Below are positions 35,563 through 47,940 of a stretch of DNA of 64,000 nt, piece after piece. Position 1 is the stretch's first letter. The number at the start of each line of letters is the position of its first letter. Below the pieces are notes generated by a model. That model was not told the origin of the DNA, did no database searches, and worked only from the letters and a program-made list of their open reading frames with translations. Source of the stretch: Congeria kusceri (Eukaryota > Mollusca > Bivalvia > Myida > Dreissenidae); assembly GCA_027627225.1 (NCBI GenBank), contig CM051038.1, forward strand, positions 37,800,341 through 37,864,340. Direction: 5' to 3'. The translations under genes were made by a program, and so were the position numbers.

Positions 35563-36935
35563 GCCATTGTCACAAAGATACGCCCGTCAAAGATGCTTTT
35601 TTGGGGTTAAGATTGAATGACTAAAAAGAAACAATTCAGAAACCAATAAGGTAGTCATGGTATTCGTGCATCTAATTGATCTCCAAAGCCTCTCTCTAAG
35701 TAGTTGTGATTTCAGGTATCAAAACTATTCCTCATATATTCTTAAATCTGTATTCACGATGCCAACAACAAAGAAACAGAAATTCCCCAAGAACCAAATT
35801 TTTCAAATGAAATTCATTCAAGTCAGCACAAAAATTAAAGTTTTTGAAATTCTGACCTTGACCTTGACCCCACCCACCCCATATGCAATCCAAAGTGAGG
35901 TCTAGATATAAGGTATCTACATATAAAGTTTTATTAAAATATCTCAATGTCTTCTCAAGCTATTTGAGCAAAAACTTGTTTGTCTATTTTTAGTAATTGT
36001 GACCGTGACCCCATCCACCCCATATGCAATCTCAAGCAAGGTCTAGATATAAGATATCTATGCATGAAGTTTCATTAAAATATCTCAATGTGTTCTCAAG
36101 CTATTCAGCGGAAACTTTTTTTTAAATTTTAAGTAACAGTGACCTTGACCCCATCCACCCTACACGCAATCCCAAGCGACATCTCAATATAAGGTATCTA
36201 TGTATGAAGTTTCATTAAAATATCACCATGTGTTCTCAAGTTAATGAGCAGAAACTGTTTTTCTATTTTTTGCAATGGTGACCTTGACCTCACACACCCC
36301 ATACGCAATCCCAAGCCAGGTCTTGATAAAAGGTATCTATGTATGAAGTTTCATTAAAATATCTCAATGTGTTCTCAAGCTATTGAGCGAAAAACTTTTT
36401 TTAACTTTTAGTAACAGTGACCTTGACCTTGACCCCACCCACCCATATGCAATCCAAAGCGAGGTCTTGATATAAGGTATCTATGTATGAAGTTTCATTG
36501 AAATATCTAAATTCGTTCTCAAGTTTTTTAGGGGAAACCATTTTTTTAATTTTAGTAACAGTGACCTTGACCCCACGCATCTATGTATTAAGTTACATTA
36601 AAATATCTCAATGCATGCTTAAGTTATTGAGAAGAGACTGTTTTTCTATTTTTAGTACCAGCGACCTTGACATTGATCCCACCCACCCCACATGCAATCC
36701 CAGACGAGGTCTCAATATAAGGTATCCATGAATTAAGTTTTATTAAAATATCTCAATGCTTTCTCAAGTTATTGAGCGGAAACCGTTTTTCTATTTTTAG
36801 AAACAGTAACCTTGACCTTGACCCCAGCCACCCCATTTGCAATCCAAGCGAGGTCTTGCAATAAGGTACCTATGTATGAAGTTTCTTTACAACAGCTCAA
36901 TTCGTTTTCCAGTTAATGAGCGGAAACGAAAAACT
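35563..36935 (+). mobile_element. Array element of the CATATGCAATCCCAAGC family
   Basis: It starts AACAAGAGTGCCATTGTCAC (GTGCCA/TGTCAC fold). After a unique lead (35583-35835) come about eight units (35840-36935) with TGACCTTGACC, CATATGCAATC, TATGAAGTTTCATTAAAATA and GAGCGGAAACCG. It passes directly into the next array at about 36935 without a terminal hairpin, so the two form one composite or were joined by recombination. Confidence 0.75.
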
Positions 36936-37690
36936 GACGCTGCCACTATGCCTTTAACCTTCAATTGTGACCTTGACCTAGGATCTAGGGACCTGGTTCT
37001 TACGCGCGACACTACACCTCACCATGCTTGTCACTTCAGTTATTTGAAAATCCATCTATGCTGGACAAAGATATGCTTTGGATAAAGTGTTAAGGATTGA
37101 TTTAAATATTTGACCTTTGACCTTAAACTGTGACCTTGGCCTTGGACCTAGGGATCTGGTTCTTGTGCATAAAACTCCGTCCCACTATGCTTGTCACTTC
37201 TGTTAAGTTATTTGAAAATCCATCCATGCTTGACAAAGATATGCTCCAAACAATGGGGTAAGGATTGATTTCTTATATTTTACATTTGACCTTGAATTGT
37301 GACCTTGACCTTGGACCTAGAGACCTGGTTCTTGCGCACAACACACCGTCTCATCATGCGTATCACGTCTGCCAACTTATTCGAAAATCCATCCATGCTA
37401 GACAAAGTTATGCTCCGGACAATGTGTTAAGGATTGAATTCCTATATTTGACATTTGACCATGAATTGTGACCTTGACCTTGGACCTAAGGGCCTGGTTC
37501 TTGTGAGTGACCTTCCGTCTTATCATGCTTATCACTTCTGCCAAGTGATTTTAAAATCCATTCAGGGTGGACAAAGTTATACTCTGGACAAAGATCTCAC
37601 GCCGCCCGGCTGCCCGCCCGCCCACCCATCTGCCCGCCCGCCCGCTCAGGCGTTCCCATAATACGGCTCTTTTTCAAACGGGCGCATAAT
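36935..37690 (+). repeat. Array of four units, GGACCTAGGGACCTGGTTCT family
   Basis: Units of about 165-175 bp: TTTGACCTTGAATTGTGACC, TTGACCTTGGACCTAGGGA, CCTGGTTCTTGCGC, CCATCCATGCTGGACAAAG, TATGCTCCGGACAATGTGTT. It ends in CCCGCCCGCCCACCC-type sequence (about 37605-37650) and CGGCTCTTTTTCAAACGGGC before GCATAATAATTAATG. Confidence 0.85.
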
Positions 37691-37979
37691 AATTAATGTA
37701 CCTTATTTTTATATAACATTAATTTAAATAGTTGCAAGTGACAGCAATAAAGACACCTGTCAGCTTTACTTTTATCATTGATTAGGATTAGTCAATCAAA
37801 CAGATCGTCATACTGGATATATTTGCATGTTAATTGCGTGTTTAGGTTTTATAAATGTTGTTTAGCTTACGGGTTAACAGCTCAAATACCAAAACCAAAT
37901 AAACTGGTTACTGAAAAACTATTTGTTACCATCCTGTGTCAAAAATGAAGTCTCTATTTTGAACATAGTCCATTTTTTG

Positions 37980-38818
37980 CTTTTTTTCACAAACAAGGGC
38001 CAATAACTCTGTTGTTAGTACCCCAATCTGGGCAATTATTTGGTTTATTATGAGATTTTATGGTTATACATAATATGTATAAGTTTGATCAAGATTAGAT
38101 GATAAAAGAAGTTTCTATATTGCACAAAGTCCATTTTTCGCAAGTTTCTCATAGAACAGGGAAAATAACTCTGTGTTGCACCCAGCTGAGATCTTATGGT
38201 CGTACATAAACTGTTGAAGTTTAGTAAACATTGAATGAAAAGTTAATTTTCTATGGAGACCGAAAACTAATTGTTTAAATTGATTTTTTCACAAACAAGG
38301 GGCAACAACTCTGGTCTTTTTAGTCTCATCTGACCCTTATTCGACTTCAACTGAGACCTTATGGTCATAACACAAACTGTGCAAGTTTGGTAAAGATTAG
38401 ACAAAAAATGAAGTCTCTATCTACCACATTGTCCATTTTTTTGAATTTATAAGGGGCAATAACTCAGATGTTGGTACCCAAATCTAAACCATTTTTGAAA
38501 TATTTTGAAATCTTATGCTCATTCACATGCTGTGCAAATTTGGTCATGATCGGATGAAAAATAAAGTCTGTATGTTGCACGAAGTCCATTTTGAAATTTT
38601 TTCTCACGAAAAAGGGGCAATAACTCTTGGTGTTCCTTGTCTGATCTTGCCCATTATGGAACAAGTTCCAGATTTTAATGTCATACACAAATTCTGCACA
38701 TTTGGTCAAGATTGAATGAAAAGTGAAGTCACTGTCCCAAATGTTGACGCATTACGGATGACGCAGGACAGTCCCACTATACCAATAGCTCACCATGCAC
38801 TTTGTGCTCAGGTAAGCT
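37980..38818 (+). repeat. Array of about five units, AAGGGGCAATAACTC family
   Basis: Units of about 150-160 bp: TTTTTTCACAAACAAGGGGC, AATAACTCTG, TTATGGTCATACACAAACTG, TTTGGTCAAGATTAGATGAA, AAGTCTCTAT. It ends GACGCATTACGGATGACGCA, AGTCCCACTATACCAATAGC and a hairpin AGCTCACC...GGTAAGCT (about 38784-38817). Confidence 0.8.
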
Positions 38819-39391
38819 AAAAAGTTTGAAAAATAGATCATTTACTTATTACGAAAAACCATTAGTTCCCTAATATTGTTGCTGATTACAAAATGGTATG
38901 AGACAATTTTGAATACCACCCAGTTGATCCATTCATTGGCTGAAATAAAGAAAGACAATAAGGCATTCAAAATGTTAACAAACGAAGATAAAGCAAACAA
39001 TACCATAAAATAATAACCAACAGAACTGTGACCTTCCAAAAGACAAATGTATGTCTTGCATAGATTCGGACCAAAATAAATAGGCCACATGGGACAAAAC
39101 ACTGCCCAACTAAATAACTGGCATGCTCAACATTCACTAGACAGATCATAAGGCCTATATGTTCGCCAACTGACGGGTCTTAACCTATCAACTGATAAAG
39201 AATTTTGGTCCAGCCATTGATCAATTATATGGCACAGACCCCTACTGTGCCCAACCATGTCAGTGGTCAGTTATCTGACCTACTGCTAGCCTATTGGCTC
39301 CCATCTTGGTAGGCCAAATGAAAGTCATAAAATTAACACTGGCTGGCCTTCTGGCAGACTAAGGCCAATAACCAACCAGTATACAGTTCTG

Positions 39392-39425
<34 letters not shown>

Positions 39426-40125
39426 TAACAATAAATAAAATAACCAAAATAATCATACCTACCTGCCAAAAAAATAAATAATAATAATCACACTTACCAA
39501 CACTTATAAAAACAATAAGACTATGAACAAGAAAAAGAAGACGCAGAAGAAAATGTGGAAAAAAAAGAAAAAGAGCTGAATAGTTACTTACATAAGACAA
39601 GTAGCAATGAGTTAATCAAAACATTCACAGCTAAATAAGCTAACTGCCATTGATTTTCACACACACTCATGTATGTATAATAAAATAATAAAACACAATT
39701 TTTATTTACCAGTATTCTAATATGAAAAATTTACATTTATCATTCCTATAAATAGAATACAATGTGTGTATTAACAATTTATCAATTAAATATGCATCTA
39801 AAGATAATGGGATGTAAGCTGAACAGGCTGTAATTTTATATTGGGAGTTTATTTTTAAAAAACATGTTTGAGTTTCAAAGCCATTAGCTGTATTGTCTGT
39901 CAAAGTTTTGAGGAGCTCAAATACTGTAAACAAAGTTCGTTTATGAATAGATAAATGGCTGGTAAAGAACCAAACAAATGAACAAGAGGACCAAAATGGC
40001 CCTGGGTCGCTCACCTGAATTTAATGCATCATAATGGCACATTTCTTTGGAATTATTTCAAAATTCAGATCTTGGTCAAATAATATTTTCAATAAAGCCA
40101 TATAAGGAAAACTACTCTGTCTCCT
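38819..40125 (+). repeat. Segmental duplication, copy 1
   Basis: Matches 40838-41026 and 42371-43420. Landmarks: ACCAACAGAACTGTGACCTT at 39018 and 42382, TAAATAGGCCAC, GCCAACTGACGGGTCTTA (about 39162 and 42532), an AAT microsatellite followed by TAACCAAAATAATCATAC, AATAGAATACAATGTGTGTA, and TGGCCCTGGGTCGCTCACCT (about 39997 and 43293). It has no array insertion at 38999-39013 where copy 2 has one. The minus-strand frames are not conserved between copies in a protein-like way. Confidence 0.85.
39391..39434 (+). repeat. (ATA)n microsatellite
   Basis: ATA triplets (GATAATAATAATAATAATAA) degrading into AACAATAACAATAAATAA. A shorter version is at about 42705-42735 in copy 2. Confidence 0.9.
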
Positions 40126-40666
40126 GGAAGCCATCGTTGTTTTTTTTAAACATAATAAATTAAAGGAATTTGGTTGACAGTCACCCAAGGAACATTTCTG
40201 GGAATTATTTTTGAAATCCAGTAAGTGGTTTCGGACAAGACGCTTGTCAAAGTTGCCTATACAGCCATATACGGTCAAACTTCCCCACCCCCTGGTGGCC
40301 ATGTCTTTTGATGAATCAAAATTATTTTCAACAAGTTTGTAGAATCACATCCAAAGAACATTTCTGTGACATTATTGCGAAATCTGGCCAGTGGTTTCTG
40401 AGAAGATTTTTAAAGATTATTTTTTAAGATTTTGGTTGCCATGGCAACAAGAGTTTTCCAGATATTCCTTTGAATTGAAGAAATTTGGTAAAGGACCAAC
40501 CAAAGAACATTCCTGCCAAGTCTGGTTAAAATCCACCCAGTGGTTTCGGAGAAGAAGTTCTTTGAAGTAAATTGATGACGACGGACGACAAATGATGGAC
40601 GATGGACACAGGACTGTGACCGACCAATATAGCTCACCATTGAGCTTCATGCTCAGGTGAGCTAAA
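39980..40666 (+). mobile_element. 687-bp element, AACAAGAGG start and AGGTGAGCT hairpin end
   Basis: It begins AACAAGAGGACCAAAATGGC then GGGTCGCTCACCTGAA, contains about four units (ACCAAGGAACATTTCTG, AAATCCAGTAAGTGGTTTC, CCCTGGTGGCCATG) and ends ACGACGGACGACAAATGATG, then AGCTCACCATTGAGCTTCAT and GCTCAGGTGAGCT (about 40628-40662). The left CTCACCT and right AGGTGAG are complementary. The start is shared with copy 2 at about 43263, so this insertion predates the segmental duplication. Confidence 0.7.
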
Positions 40667-40837
40667 AAGAAGAAAACTGAAGCAACAAGCCCCATCTCCC
40701 CCCCTCTGCCCCCCAAAAAAGCAAATGAAAGTGTGGTACAAGTATACCCCGATACTGTAACACTTTAACCAGCATTAACCCAGAAACATACAATCAGTAC
40801 GGCTTTCAATTTAGAAAAGACTTACAGAAACAATAAA

Positions 40838-43420
40838 GAAAAAATGTTATTTGAAAAATATATCATTTACTCATGATGATAAACAATTAGTTCCCCTAAA
40901 ATTGTTGCTGATTACAAAAAGGTATGAGATAATTTTGAACACCAGCCAGTTTATCTGTTCATTGCCTGAAATAAAGAAAAACAAATAGGCATTCAAAATG
41001 TTAACAAACGAAGAAAAAGCAAATATAACAAGGCAGTCCAAAGGGCAGCTATATCCCCCGCCATGATCCTTCATTATATTTTAAAGGTGACTTTGAAGTA
41101 TCACACTGACCTTAATCAGTTTCATGAAAATTCCTTAAAGGGCATAGGAGATATGGAGCTGACACATTTGACCTTTAAGTGTGACCTTGACCTTGAGGTG
41201 GCAAGAGTGCTCCATGCTTTCTGCACATTGCCTCAATGTGATAAACATTTGAGCCAAATTTCATAAAAATCCTTCAAAGGGCATAGGAGATATGGAGCAG
41301 ACACAAGAATGGAGGCTCAAACATTTGACCTTCAAGTGTGACCTTGACCTTGAGGTGGCATGACTGTCTCAAGACTTCTGCACATTGCCTCAATGTGATA
41401 AACATTTGAGGCAAGTTTCATGAAAATCCTTTAAAGGGCACAGGATATATAGAACGGACATAAAAATACAGGCTCAAATATTCAAACTTTAAGTGTGTCC
41501 TTGACCTTGAGTCGGCGTGGCTGGCTTATGCCTTCTGCACATGGTCTCAATGAGCAAAACATTTGAGCCAAGTTTCATGAAAATCCTTCAAAGGGTATAG
41601 GGGATATGGAGCGGACACAAAAAACGGACACGAAAATGGAGGCTAAAAAATTTAACCTTCAAGTGTGACCTTGACCTTGAGCTGGCATGAAAGGCCCATG
41701 CCTTCTGCACATCTTTTCAATGACCTAAACATTTGAGCCAAGTTTCATGAAAATCCTTCAAAAGACATGAGATATGGAGCAGACACGAAATGGAGGCTCG
41801 AATATTTGACCTACAAGAGTGACCTTGACCTTGAGCCGATGTGACTGACTCATGCCTTCTGCGCATTGTCTCAATCACCTAAACATTTGAGCCAAGTTTC
41901 ATGAAAATCCTTCAAAGGGTATAGGAGATATAGAGCGGACACAAAATCTAGGCTAAAATATTTGACCTTCAAGTGTGACCTTGACCTTGAGCCAGCCTAA
42001 CTGACTCATGCCTTCTGCACATCGTCTCAATGACCTTAACATTTGAGCCAGTTTCATGAAAATCCTTCAAAGGGTATAGGAGATATGGAGCGGACACGAA
42101 ATGGAGGCTCGAATATTTGACCTTCAAGTGTGACCTTGACATAGAGCCGGCGTAACTGACTCATGCTTTCTGCACATCGTCTCAATGACCTAAACATTTG
42201 AGCTAAGTTTCATGAAAATCCTTCAAAGGCTATAGGAGATATGGAGCAGACACGAAAACGTTACAGACAGACGGATAGACGGACGGACGGACGGACGGAC
42301 GGTCGGACGGACGGACGGACGGACGAAGAGCATTCCTATAACCCCCCTCCAGTTTCGTGGCGGGGGATTAATAAAATAATAACCAACAGAACTGTGACCT
42401 TCCAAAATATAAATGTATGTCTTGCATAGATTTGGACCAAAATAAATAGGCCACTTTGGGGCTAAACACTGTCCGTCTAAATAACTGGCATGCTCACCAT
42501 TCACGTGACAGATCATAAGGCTTATTGGTTCGCCAACTGACGGGTCTTACCCTATCAACTGACAAAGAATTTGGCCGTCGATCAATTATATGGCACAGGC
42601 CCCTACTGTGCCCGACCATGTCAGTGGTCAGTTATCTGACCTACTGATAAGACTATTGACCCCCATCCTGGTAGGCCAAATGAAGATCATAAAAATAACA
42701 GTTCTGATAATAATAGTAATAATAATAATAATATATAAAATAACCAAAATAATCATACTTACCTGCCAAAAAATAAATAATAATAATCACACTTACCAAC
42801 ACTAATAATGAAGAAGAAAAAAAAGAAGACGCAGAAGAAAACGTAGAAGAAGAAGGAAAAGAGCTGACATAGTAATTTACATAAGCCAAGTAGCAATGAG
42901 TTATTCAAAACATTCACTGCTTATTAAGATAATTGCCATTAATTTTCACACAAAGTCATTTATGTACATTAAAATAATAAAACACAATTTTTATTTACCA
43001 CTATTCTGAAATGAAAAATTTACATCAATCGTTCATATAAATAGAATACAATGTGTGTACTAACAAACTATCAATTAAATATGTATCTAAAGATAATGGG
43101 ATGTAAGCTGAACTGGCTGTAATTTTATACTGTGAGTTTATTAAAAAAAACATATTTGAGTTGCAAAGCCATTAGCTTTATTGGCTGTCAAAGTTTTGAG
43201 TAACTCAGATATTGAAAACAAAGTTTGTTCATGTATAGATAAAGTGGCTGGTAAAGAAACAAACAAATAAACAATAGGGCCATTTTGGCCCTGGGTCGCT
43301 CACCTGAGTTTAATGAATCATAATGGCACATTTCTTTGGAATTATTTGAAAATCCAGATAGTGGTTATATAATATTTTCAAAGTTTTCGATAAAGCCATA
43401 TAAGGAAAGCTACTCTGTCC
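40838..43420 (+). repeat. Segmental duplication, copy 2, split by an array element
   Basis: 40838-41026 matches 38819-38998, and 42371-43420 matches 39014-40125. The 1344 bp between are absent from copy 1. A ragged repeat of the 39980-type element continues to about 43850 without the right hairpin. Triplet tracts differ in length between copies. Confidence 0.85.
41027..42370 (+). mobile_element. 1344-bp array element with a readable empty site
   Basis: It starts AACAAGGCAGTCCAAAGGGC, then ATATCCCCCGCCATGATCC. About seven units of roughly 160 bp follow (TTTGACCTTCAAGTGTGACC, TTGACCTTGAGCCGGCGTGA, CATGCCTTCTGCACATCGTC, AAACATTTGAGCCAAGTTTC, ATGAAAATCCTTCAAAGGGT, AGGAGATATGGAGCGGACAC). Then a (GGAC)n run (about 42275-42325) and an end CCTCCAGTTTCGTGGCGGGG, GATTA. 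Near-terminal ATCCCCCGCCA and TGGCGGGGGAT are perfectly complementary. Copy 1 shows the site without it; any target duplication is short (AT or ATA). Confidence 0.8.
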
Positions 43421-43946
43421 CCTGGCAGCCATGTTCTTTTAACAAATCATAATACATTTAAGAATTTGGTAGAGGGTCACCCAAGGAACATTTCTTTGAA
43501 GTTATTTTCAAATCCAACAAGTGGTTTCTGACAAGAAGATTTTTTAAGTTTTTAAGATAGGCACATAAGAAATAAAAACCTGCCCCGTCGGCCATGTTTT
43601 TTAACATTACAAAATAACTTGAGATATTTTGTAGAGGACCAACCAAGGAACATTTCTGCGAAATTATTTCAATACCTAACAAGTGGTTACTGGCAAGCTG
43701 ATTTTTTTAATTTTCAATATAGCCATTAAGGAAAATGCCCCGCCCCCTGGCGGCCATGTTTTTTAATGACACAAAACAATTTGAAGTATTTTGGTAAAGA
43801 ACCAACCCAGGAACATACTGCGAAAAATTATTAGATTTTAACATGACCAGACAACAAATTCCGCAATAACAAAGATAACTGTATTTTACGGTTTTGGAAC
43901 TATGTTTTTTAGTTGTTTATTGTCAATTAAACAATGGAAACTTTTA
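43421..43946. repeat. Degraded units of the 39980-type element
   Basis: CCAAGGAACATTTCTG and CCCCCTGGCGGCCATG recur at about 43480-43500, 43630-43660, 43735-43760 and 43805. No right hairpin. Confidence 0.55.
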
Positions 43947-44596
43947 CAGTAGATTCCACTTAATTGAATATCGGATAATTGAATATTTCGCTTAATTGAA
44001 TAAAGATTGAAAACACCAAACCATTTGCATTCATCCCCATTGTAAAAACATCGCCTAATCTGATAGAAAAAATGGTGTCCTCCGGTTAATTGAATAACCA
44101 ATTATCAGTTGTAGGCGTATAGTCCGCTCGATAATCTCATAATCTCCGGGGATACGTATCATATCGCAAGTTTTGACAGTCACGCTTCTATGACCGCCTT
44201 TGTTATCATTTCACACCACGCATCAATGCAGCGTCTGTTGAATGTCACGTGACTAATAGGTGTAATTTGCGGGTCAAGTACAGCGCATACACATCTAGAA
44301 AGCAATTTAGCCTGTTAGTGATTATTGCAAGTGATTTATTTTTCAAATGCACCGTATAATGGATAACAAACATCTATGAACGCTTTTCTGCATATTTATT
44401 AGCATTTTAAAGTATGAAACATTTTGTTATGTAACAGGTTTGACATTATATCATCAAAATGGATTAAATAAGATCATAACATATCTGATTAACATTGAAA
44501 TAATTGAAATATGACTGATTCCGCATATATGAATACTCTGGTTATTTGAATATTCGGACGTGACAAATGGGCTATTCAATTAAGCGGAATCTACTG
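43947..44596 (+). mobile_element. 650-bp pogo/Tigger-like MITE with TA target duplication
   Basis: The left end CAGTAGATTCCACTTAATTG and the right end CAATTAAGCGGAATCTACTG are inverted repeats (one mismatch over 20), continuing into AATA/TATT. TA flanks both ends (43945-43946 and 44597-44598). The CAGTAGA start and TA duplication fit the pogo/Tigger branch of Tc1/mariner. Motifs such as CTTAATTGAATA repeat inside each end. There is no transposase frame. Confidence 0.85.
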
Positions 44597-44639
44597 TACT
44601 GTGATTGGTTAGTAAAAACAAAATCAACAATTTTCCAAC

Positions 44640-45070
44640 AAAAATTAAAAAACGCAAACAATTTAAAGAATAAAAAATATACAAAAGTTACGGTTGTGGT
44701 ACTGCCCTAACAGTAGCTTGAGAATTGATTGACTGAAAGCTTTTGACCGGCACTAACCAGGACACACAATTATACTTTAAATCAACAAACACACTGCAAT
44801 AAATCCAGAAATGCCTGATGAAAAGGGTTAAGAAATGAAATTTAATAAATAAAAGAGGCTTTCAAAAAATCATTAATGGTATTTATAATAAAAAATTCAC
44901 AAAACACGTAAAAATGAATGTATAAAAGTTAAGATGCAAGATAATATTCATTGGCCATCCAGTTTATCAACTCTTCTATTATAAGAAAACACACCATAAA
45001 TGATGAGAATGGCGGTGAATGTTTAACGTTTAGTCTTTTATTGTACCAAATACAAGAAACTTCCTTAAGT
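44640..45070. repeat. Diverged relative of the 38.8-43.4 kb duplication
   Basis: CATTGGCCATCCAGTTTATC (about 44949) loosely follows CACCCAGTTGATCCATTCAT at 38917. This and 46290-46500 look like an older third copy. No gene. Confidence 0.3.
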
Positions 45071-45074
45071 ATGG

Positions 45075-45690
45075 ACATAACTTTGCATGTGGCACCTTCT
45101 GAATTTTGAAATGTCTGTGGTTTGACCATTTAACCTTTCTCTGTCTGAATGTTGAAATGTCTGTGGTTTGACCATTTAACCATTCTCTGTCTGAATGTTG
45201 AAATGTCTGTGGTTTGACCATTTAACCATTCTCTGTCTGAATGTTGAAATGTCTGTGGTTTGACCATTTAACCATTCTCTGTCTGAATGTTGAAAAGTCT
45301 GTGGTTTGACCATTTAACCATTCTCTGTCTGAATGTTGAAATGTCTGTGGTTTGACCATTTAACCATTCTCTGTCTGAATGTTGAAATGTCTGTGGTTTG
45401 ACCATTTAACCATTCTCTGTCTGACTGTTGAAATGTCTGTGGCTTGACCATTTAACCATTCTCTGTCTGAATGTTGAAAAGTCTGTGGTTTGACCATTTA
45501 ACCATTCTCTGTCTGAATGTTGAAATGTCTGTGGTTTGACCATTAACCATTCTCTGTCTGAATGTTGAAATGTCTGTGGTTTGACCATTTAACCACTCTC
45601 TGTCTGAATGTTGAAATGTCTGTGGTTTGACCATTTAACCATTCTCTGTCTGAATGTTGAAATGTCTGTGGTTTGACCGTTTAACCATTC
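45075..45690 (+). repeat. 46-bp minisatellite, about 13 copies
   Basis: Unit landmarks TCTGTGGTTTGACCATTTAA and CCATTCTCTGTCTGAATGTT. TTTGACCATT recurs at 45121, 45167 and 45213, a 46-bp period. Copies are nearly identical; one (about 45540) has lost a T. Because 46 is not a multiple of 3, the unit reads through all three minus-strand frames, creating the repeated VKPQTFQHSDREW peptides, which are artefacts. Confidence 0.95.
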
Positions 45691-45699
45691 TCTTAAAAG

Positions 45700-47085
45700 G
45701 ATTCTGTAAAAGTGTTGACCATTTGTTACAGGACAGTAGTGACATTGAAATATAAACCTCAAGTGTGGAATGTTTGACCAAATTAAATATTGTCTATGCA
45801 CTTGTTCAAGAGGGACTACAAGGTTGACCAAAGGGACCCAAATAATACTTGTTTATGACTATACATTAGGAAATGAAACACTGGCCTGGATACAGTATAT
45901 TAGAATGTGCAATGGACATATAGTTAATACAGTGGAATGACTAAACACAATTTTTTCTGACCTTCGGTGCTGGTGAGTTTGACCACACACAAAAAAAGCT
46001 TTGACCATAATAAAAAAGGGGCATAGACATCAACACATGACTATAAGAAACTATTGTTAACAACGAGAACAACTGAATACAATGAACTGCTATTTACAAT
46101 AAAGTATGTACATATGAAGAAAAATAACTATATAAAGCACAGACTATTCAACTAAACTACCATAACCTTCACCTGTAATAATGTGACGTACATAAATGTT
46201 TAAGGACCATGTTTGAACTAATTGGGCCTAATGATCGCATCATGTGACTGGCAATGACCATTCATCAAACAGACCATTCTAAAGACCCAAAAAGCTGACC
46301 AACTGACAGGCACTGACCCCTCAATTGACAAACCAACATAATGGTCCTACAGATCATAATCCATCAACGGTGCGGCACCAGCCAAACAGCCAACAGATCA
46401 TGTGATAGGTCATTTACAGACCTGCAATGCTATGAAGCACTGGTCCACAAGTATGGGCAAGTGAAGGTTGAAGGAAGTGACACTAGCCCAATGAACGGTT
46501 GTCAAGATGGGAAATTCCCATGACAACCAGCTGTAGACACTGGTCAGTCAACTGGAAGGTCAACCAATAATCAACCAGCTTAGTGACCATGATGACTACC
46601 TAAACTAAATACACTACATTTACAATTACCTGTAAATAAACAAGGCAAAATGCAATGACTGCAATGAATTGATAAAGTAGGTGGCAAATCAACATGCAGC
46701 ATTGCTTATGGTAAAATTACAAAGCCATTAATGTTTGGCAAAATTATTTGAGATGGTTATAATATTTATTTGCATATGTGGTCAATATTTCCTTCAACAA
46801 ATTATCATTCTGAAATAATAAGATGACTTGAATAGTTACTGGCCAAAAAAATAACTACTATAATTGTATTAGAACAAATTAATAAGCTACGGTCATTTTT
46901 GCAAGGCAGCACCATGACAAAGAGCCCGTAAATAGTAAAAAATCATACATTGGAAAAATCAATGCAAAAATTGCATTGTTGGTTTATTACATAGTAAATT
47001 TAAAACAATTTAACATTACAATAATATACTATGAAATATAATTATTAATATGCATCATTTTATTTTTATTATTTAATGTCCAAAC
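45700..47085. other. Repeat-derived intergenic sequence
   Basis: CAACTGACAGGCACTGACCC with AATCCATCAACGGTGCGGCA (about 46290-46380) loosely matches 39165-39240, supporting an old third copy of that duplication. The frame at 46341-46523 lies inside this repeat and is not supported as a gene. Confidence 0.35.
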
Positions 47086-47207
47086 AAGAGCATCAACAAG
47101 AGCTGTAAAAGTAAGTGATGAATGACCCTGCAGGAATATTAATTAATGTTTGAACACTACACCACTTTGCACATGGAATTAAAACAAATGACAAATAAAT
47201 TGCATTA

Positions 47208-47940
47208 TGAACAAGAGCTGTCTGAGGAGAGTGCGCTCGACTATTCGAAGTATTTCAGTTGCTACATATTTTGGAAACTGGAAGGGCCTAATGTTGTTGA
47301 AATACAAAACTGTGTTGTGGCAATTACTTCATCAAATTATTCCAAGTTTCAACCTTATGTAGTTAATAACTTGTGTAGTTTTGAATATAAACTTTAACGA
47401 GAAAATCTGAAAAGGGGCATAACTATGTTAAAATGAAAAACAGAGTAATAGGGAGGTTGCCCCTGATACTGGAGTTGAGGACAGAGGTATGTTCCTATTT
47501 TCCAGTGAATAACTTACGTAGTTCTGAAGTAACAAAAGTTTGGAATATAAACTTTAACCAGAAAATCTAGCTGAAAAAGGGGCATAACTCTGACAAAATA
47601 CAAACACAGTTATAGGGAATGTTTCATCATAAACTTATGTAAAAAAGGGGCATAACTCTGTCAAAATAGAAAACAGAGTTATAGGGAATGTTGCCTCTGA
47701 CACTGGAATTCATGACAAAGGTATATTCCAAGTTTCAAGTGAATAACTTCTATTGTTTTGAAGTTACAAAACTTTTTAATATAAACTTTAACAAGAAAAT
47801 CTAAGTGAAAAAGGGGCATAACTCTGTCACAATACAAAACAGTTATGGGGAATATTGCCCCTGAACTGATGACAAAGGTATATTCCAAGTTTCAAGTGAA
47901 AAACTCGTGTAGTTTTGAAGTTACAAGACGTTTTAATAAC
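47208..47940 (+). repeat. Array, AAAAGGGGCATAACTCTG family
   Basis: It starts GAACAAGAGCTGTCTGAGGA (a related start AACAAGAGCATC is at 47087). About four units of roughly 150-160 bp: GGGGCATAACTCTGTCAAAA, GTTATAGGGAATGTTGCC, CCAAGTTTCAAGTGAATAAC, TTTAATATAAACTTTAAC. The frame 47146-47397 straddles the start and is not supported. Confidence 0.75.

Noticed and set aside
45075..45690. CRISPR-like array
   Set aside because: The whole 46-bp unit repeats with no unique spacers, and the genome is eukaryotic. It is a minisatellite.
45030..45831. Minus-strand frames with VKPQTFQHSDREW repeats as a repeat protein
   Set aside because: The 46-bp period is not a multiple of 3, so the frames are artefacts of reading the minisatellite.
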